Under the pieces are notes generated by a model. The model ran no database searches, was not told the origin of the DNA, and saw nothing but the letters and a program-made list of their open reading frames with translations. From JACMJP01 sp046160675 (GTDB taxonomy: Bacteria; Bacteroidota; Bacteroidia; Chitinophagales; BACL12), in contig JBJXHH010000090.1 of NCBI GenBank assembly GCA_046160675.1, positions 1 through 25,804 of the forward strand: DNA of 25,804 nucleotides, read 5' to 3'. Shown piece by piece: positions 24,067 through 25,804 of the stretch; position 1 is the first letter of the stretch; each line of letters begins with the position of its first letter. The position numbers and the translations under genes are program-made.

Positions 24067-24555
24067 ATGAACAAGGTAACGATTCGGAACAAGGGGGTTT
24101 TTCATGTTGAGGGCAACAAAGTGAACGGGCAGGAAATGCTTTTAGATGTTCTGCAAACCGGGGAGCGGTTTTATCACTTGCTACATAAAAACAAAAGCTA
24201 CAACATTGAAGTGGTGAAGTTTGATAAAGAAACAAAAACCTATACGCTGAAAGTGAACGGCAATGTATATGAAGCACAGGTAAAAGATAAGTTTGACCAA
24301 CTGATGGAGCAAATGGGTTTTGATGCAGTGGGTCAAAACAAACTGAAGGAACTGAAAGCACCTATGCCGGGACTAGTGATAGATGTAAAAGTTACTGTCG
24401 GCAGTGAAGTAAAAAAGGGCGACGCAGTGTTGGTTTTGGAAGCAATGAAAATGGAAAATGTACTAAAAGCATCCGGTGACGGGAAAGTGAAAAGCATAGA
24501 AGTGCAAAAGGGAAAGTCAGTAGAAAAAAATCAAGTGCTGATAGTGTTTGAGTAA
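24067..24555 (+). CDS. Biotin carboxyl carrier protein (acyl-CoA carboxylase subunit)
   Basis: 162 residues. The C-terminal biotinyl domain (about 95-162) has KAPMPGLV (97-104) and the biotinylation site LEAMKMEN with Lys128. The N-terminal 90 residues are like the linker/BT region seen on carrier subunits of propionyl-CoA, acetyl-CoA and pyruvate carboxylases in Bacteroidota. Biotin on Lys128 carries CO2 between carboxylase and transferase subunits. Unusually, no biotin carboxylase or carboxyltransferase gene is adjacent: the left neighbour is divergent and the right neighbour convergent, so the gene is monocistronic and its partner subunits must be encoded elsewhere. Confidence 0.92.
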   Translation: MNKVTIRNKGVFHVEGNKVNGQEMLLDVLQTGERFYHLLHKNKSYNIEVVKFDKETKTYTLKVNGNVYEAQVKDKFDQLMEQMGFDAVGQNKLKELKAPMPGLVIDVKVTVGSEVKKGDAVLVLEAMKMENVLKASGDGKVKSIEVQKGKSVEKNQVLIVFE

Positions 24556-24588
24556 TGTGTTGAATGTCGGGCAATGAAGCGCTGGTTT

Positions 24589-25545
24589 TCACCCCTTGTA
24601 AATATCATGTATTCTCAGCAGCCCAAGGCACTTCCCATTTTCAACTACAGGCAAAACAGAAAGTTGTGAAGTCCGGTTTTCCATCAGGTCAATAGCTTCT
24701 TTGAGTGTTGCAGTCGGTGTAGATGAAACAGGGTTTTTCGTCATAATGTTTTTTACAAACAATGTATTCAGCTCAGCATCTTTCAGTAAACTTCTTCTTA
24801 CATCGCCGTCAGTTACAAGGCCGAGCAAATTATTTTCTGCATCTATCACACAGGCAGCGCCAAGGTTTTTGTTTGTCATAGCGATGATGAGTTCACGGAA
24901 AGTATTTGATTCATTCACTATCGCAACTTCATCCAGCTTGTGCATCACATCTTCAACTTTCAATAATAAATTTTTTCCGAGCTGCCCGCCCGGGTGAAAT
25001 TTTGCAAAATCTTTTTCATTGAACCCTCTTGCCTGCATTAGCGCCACCGCCAGTGCATCTCCCAACGCAAAGGCAACTGTTGTTGACGCTGTAGGAGCAA
25101 GATTAAATGCATCAGCTTCTTTTTCAACCGTGGCATTGATAATAAAATTACTTGCTGCTGCGATCGGTGAATTGATGTTTCCGACAATAGAAATGATTTT
25201 AGAATGATGTTCTTTAAAGTAAGAGATCAGTCGCAGCATTTCGGGCGTAGCGCCGCTTTTAGAAATCAAGAGAACAGGATCGCCGTCGCTGTACACACCC
25301 AGGTCGCCATGAATGGCTTCCGCAGCATGTAGGAAAACAGCCTGGGTGCCGGTGCTGCAAAACGTTGCAGTAATTTTTTGCGCAACAGCTCCGCTTTTAC
25401 CGATACCGCAAACGATCACTTTGCCTTTATGTTGCAGCAAATGTTCTACCGCAGCATGAAAATCTTTTGTCAATTGATCAGTTGCCTTTTGAATTTGTGA
25501 AGCTTCAAACAACAAAACCTGTTTTGCGATGTCAAGATGCGGCAT
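24589..25545 (-). CDS. kdsD: D-arabinose-5-phosphate isomerase (KpsF/GutQ family)
   Basis: 318 residues. An SIS domain (about 38-175) with CGIGKSG (46-52, Lys50), AEAIHGDLG (75-83), KSGATPEM and FHPGG (183-187, His184) is followed by two CBS domains (about 200-255, with GDVRR at 247-251, and 266-318). Layout and catalytic residues match E. coli KdsD. It converts ribulose 5-phosphate to arabinose 5-phosphate for Kdo, the inner sugar of LPS; the CBS pair probably gives regulation. The start is the ATG at 25545, five bases after the stop of the upstream sugar-nucleotide decarboxylase gene, so they form an operon that continues beyond the window. Confidence 0.93.
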   Translation of the reverse strand: MPHLDIAKQVLLFEASQIQKATDQLTKDFHAAVEHLLQHKGKVIVCGIGKSGAVAQKITATFCSTGTQAVFLHAAEAIHGDLGVYSDGDPVLLISKSGATPEMLRLISYFKEHHSKIISIVGNINSPIAAASNFIINATVEKEADAFNLAPTASTTVAFALGDALAVALMQARGFNEKDFAKFHPGGQLGKNLLLKVEDVMHKLDEVAIVNESNTFRELIIAMTNKNLGAACVIDAENNLLGLVTDGDVRRSLLKDAELNTLFVKNIMTKNPVSSTPTATLKEAIDLMENRTSQLSVLPVVENGKCLGLLRIHDIYKG

Positions 25546-25550
25546 AAAAA

Positions 25551-25804
25551 TTATTTTATCTCTTTATATAGTTCTTCCTTCGGCAGATTTTTAAAATATT
25601 CGTAAGTGATTTGTAACCCTTCTTTCCTGGAAACTTTCGGTTCCCAATTCAATAATTTTTTTGCAAGAGATATATCGGGCTGGCGCTGCTGAGGGTCGTC
25701 AACAGGTAATTCTTTATAAACAATTTTCTGATTCGTTTTTGTGAGGGCGATGATCTCTTCTGCAAATTCTTTAATGGTGATCTCATCGGGATTGCCAAGG
25801 TTCA
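25551..25804 (-). CDS. UDP-glucuronate decarboxylase-like NAD-dependent epimerase/dehydratase, C-terminal part only
   Basis: Only the last 83 residues lie in the window; the gene runs off the right edge. The translation starts NLGNPDEITIKEFAEEI, continues with VYKELPVDDPQQRQPDIS and ends NWEPKVSRKEGLQITYEYF, the C-terminal signature of extended short-chain dehydrogenases of the UDP-xylose synthase (UXS) type. These make UDP-xylose from UDP-glucuronate for surface polysaccharide. The N-terminal NAD-binding Rossmann motif is not visible, so a related sugar-nucleotide epimerase remains possible. Followed after five bases by kdsD. Confidence 0.85.
   Translation of the reverse strand, partial: NLGNPDEITIKEFAEEIIALTKTNQKIVYKELPVDDPQQRQPDISLAKKLLNWEPKVSRKEGLQITYEYFKNLPKEELYKEIK

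Noticed and set aside
1..25804. CRISPR arrays, tRNA or rRNA genes, insertion sequences, phage or defence genes
   Set aside because: I looked for regularly spaced repeats, tRNA T-arm-like sequence, transposase or integrase motifs and defence-protein motifs and saw none.

Overview
The window is an AT-rich chromosomal segment of a Gram-negative member of the phylum Bacteroidota. Evidence for the phylum: a type IX secretion C-terminal domain (CHU_C type) at the left edge, a bacillithiol synthase BshA, tandem rhomboid proteases next to mutL, arabinose-5-phosphate isomerase of the Kdo pathway, near absence of Shine-Dalgarno sites, and -7 boxes of the Bacteroidota type (TAnnTTTG) ahead of several genes. 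I cannot place it below phylum; the gene set looks like a free-living aerobic lineage rather than a gut Bacteroides. I see no phage, insertion sequence, integrase, CRISPR array, tRNA or rRNA. This is housekeeping and cell-envelope DNA, not an accessory island.

Layout, left to right. (1) 1-1239: end of a large secreted adhesin-like protein. (2) 1313-2413: a cupin and a nitroreductase, both forward. (3) 2415-6919: a tight reverse operon mutL, rhomboid, rhomboid, membrane-anchored EEP phosphodiesterase, meeting the nitroreductase tail to tail with one base between the stop codons. (4) A 359-base divergent gap holding a small GC-rich repeat element and the promoters of mutL and of a large GH3/serine-hydrolase fusion (7279-10257). 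(5) bshA forward (10408-11535), converging on the reverse operon acs, potassium channel, DinB protein, ROK kinase (15848 to 11538). (6) terC forward, sharing a divergent promoter region with acs. (7) rbfA and a LolC/E-type permease reverse, divergent from a forward MsbA-like ABC exporter that ends in a perfect 17-bp bidirectional terminator. (8) Two reverse lipoprotein genes: an unknown family and an M1 aminopeptidase. (9) A stand-alone biotin carrier protein forward. (10) kdsD and the end of a UDP-glucuronate decarboxylase gene (reverse, cut by the window edge).

Shared themes. Many products act in or on the envelope: NagZ-like plus beta-lactamase-fold fusion (peptidoglycan turnover), rhomboids, LolC/E-like permease, MsbA-like exporter, KdsD and the sugar-nucleotide decarboxylase (LPS and polysaccharide), and lipoproteins. 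Acetyl-CoA synthetase and the biotin carrier touch acetyl-CoA and carboxylation metabolism. No clearly novel multi-gene system is present. The items most worth a second look are the periplasmic NagZ/AmiE-like fusion, the MutL with degenerate endonuclease motifs, the conserved lipoprotein of unknown function, the repeat element at 7010-7062, and -7 boxes placed so close to start codons that leaderless mRNAs are predicted.
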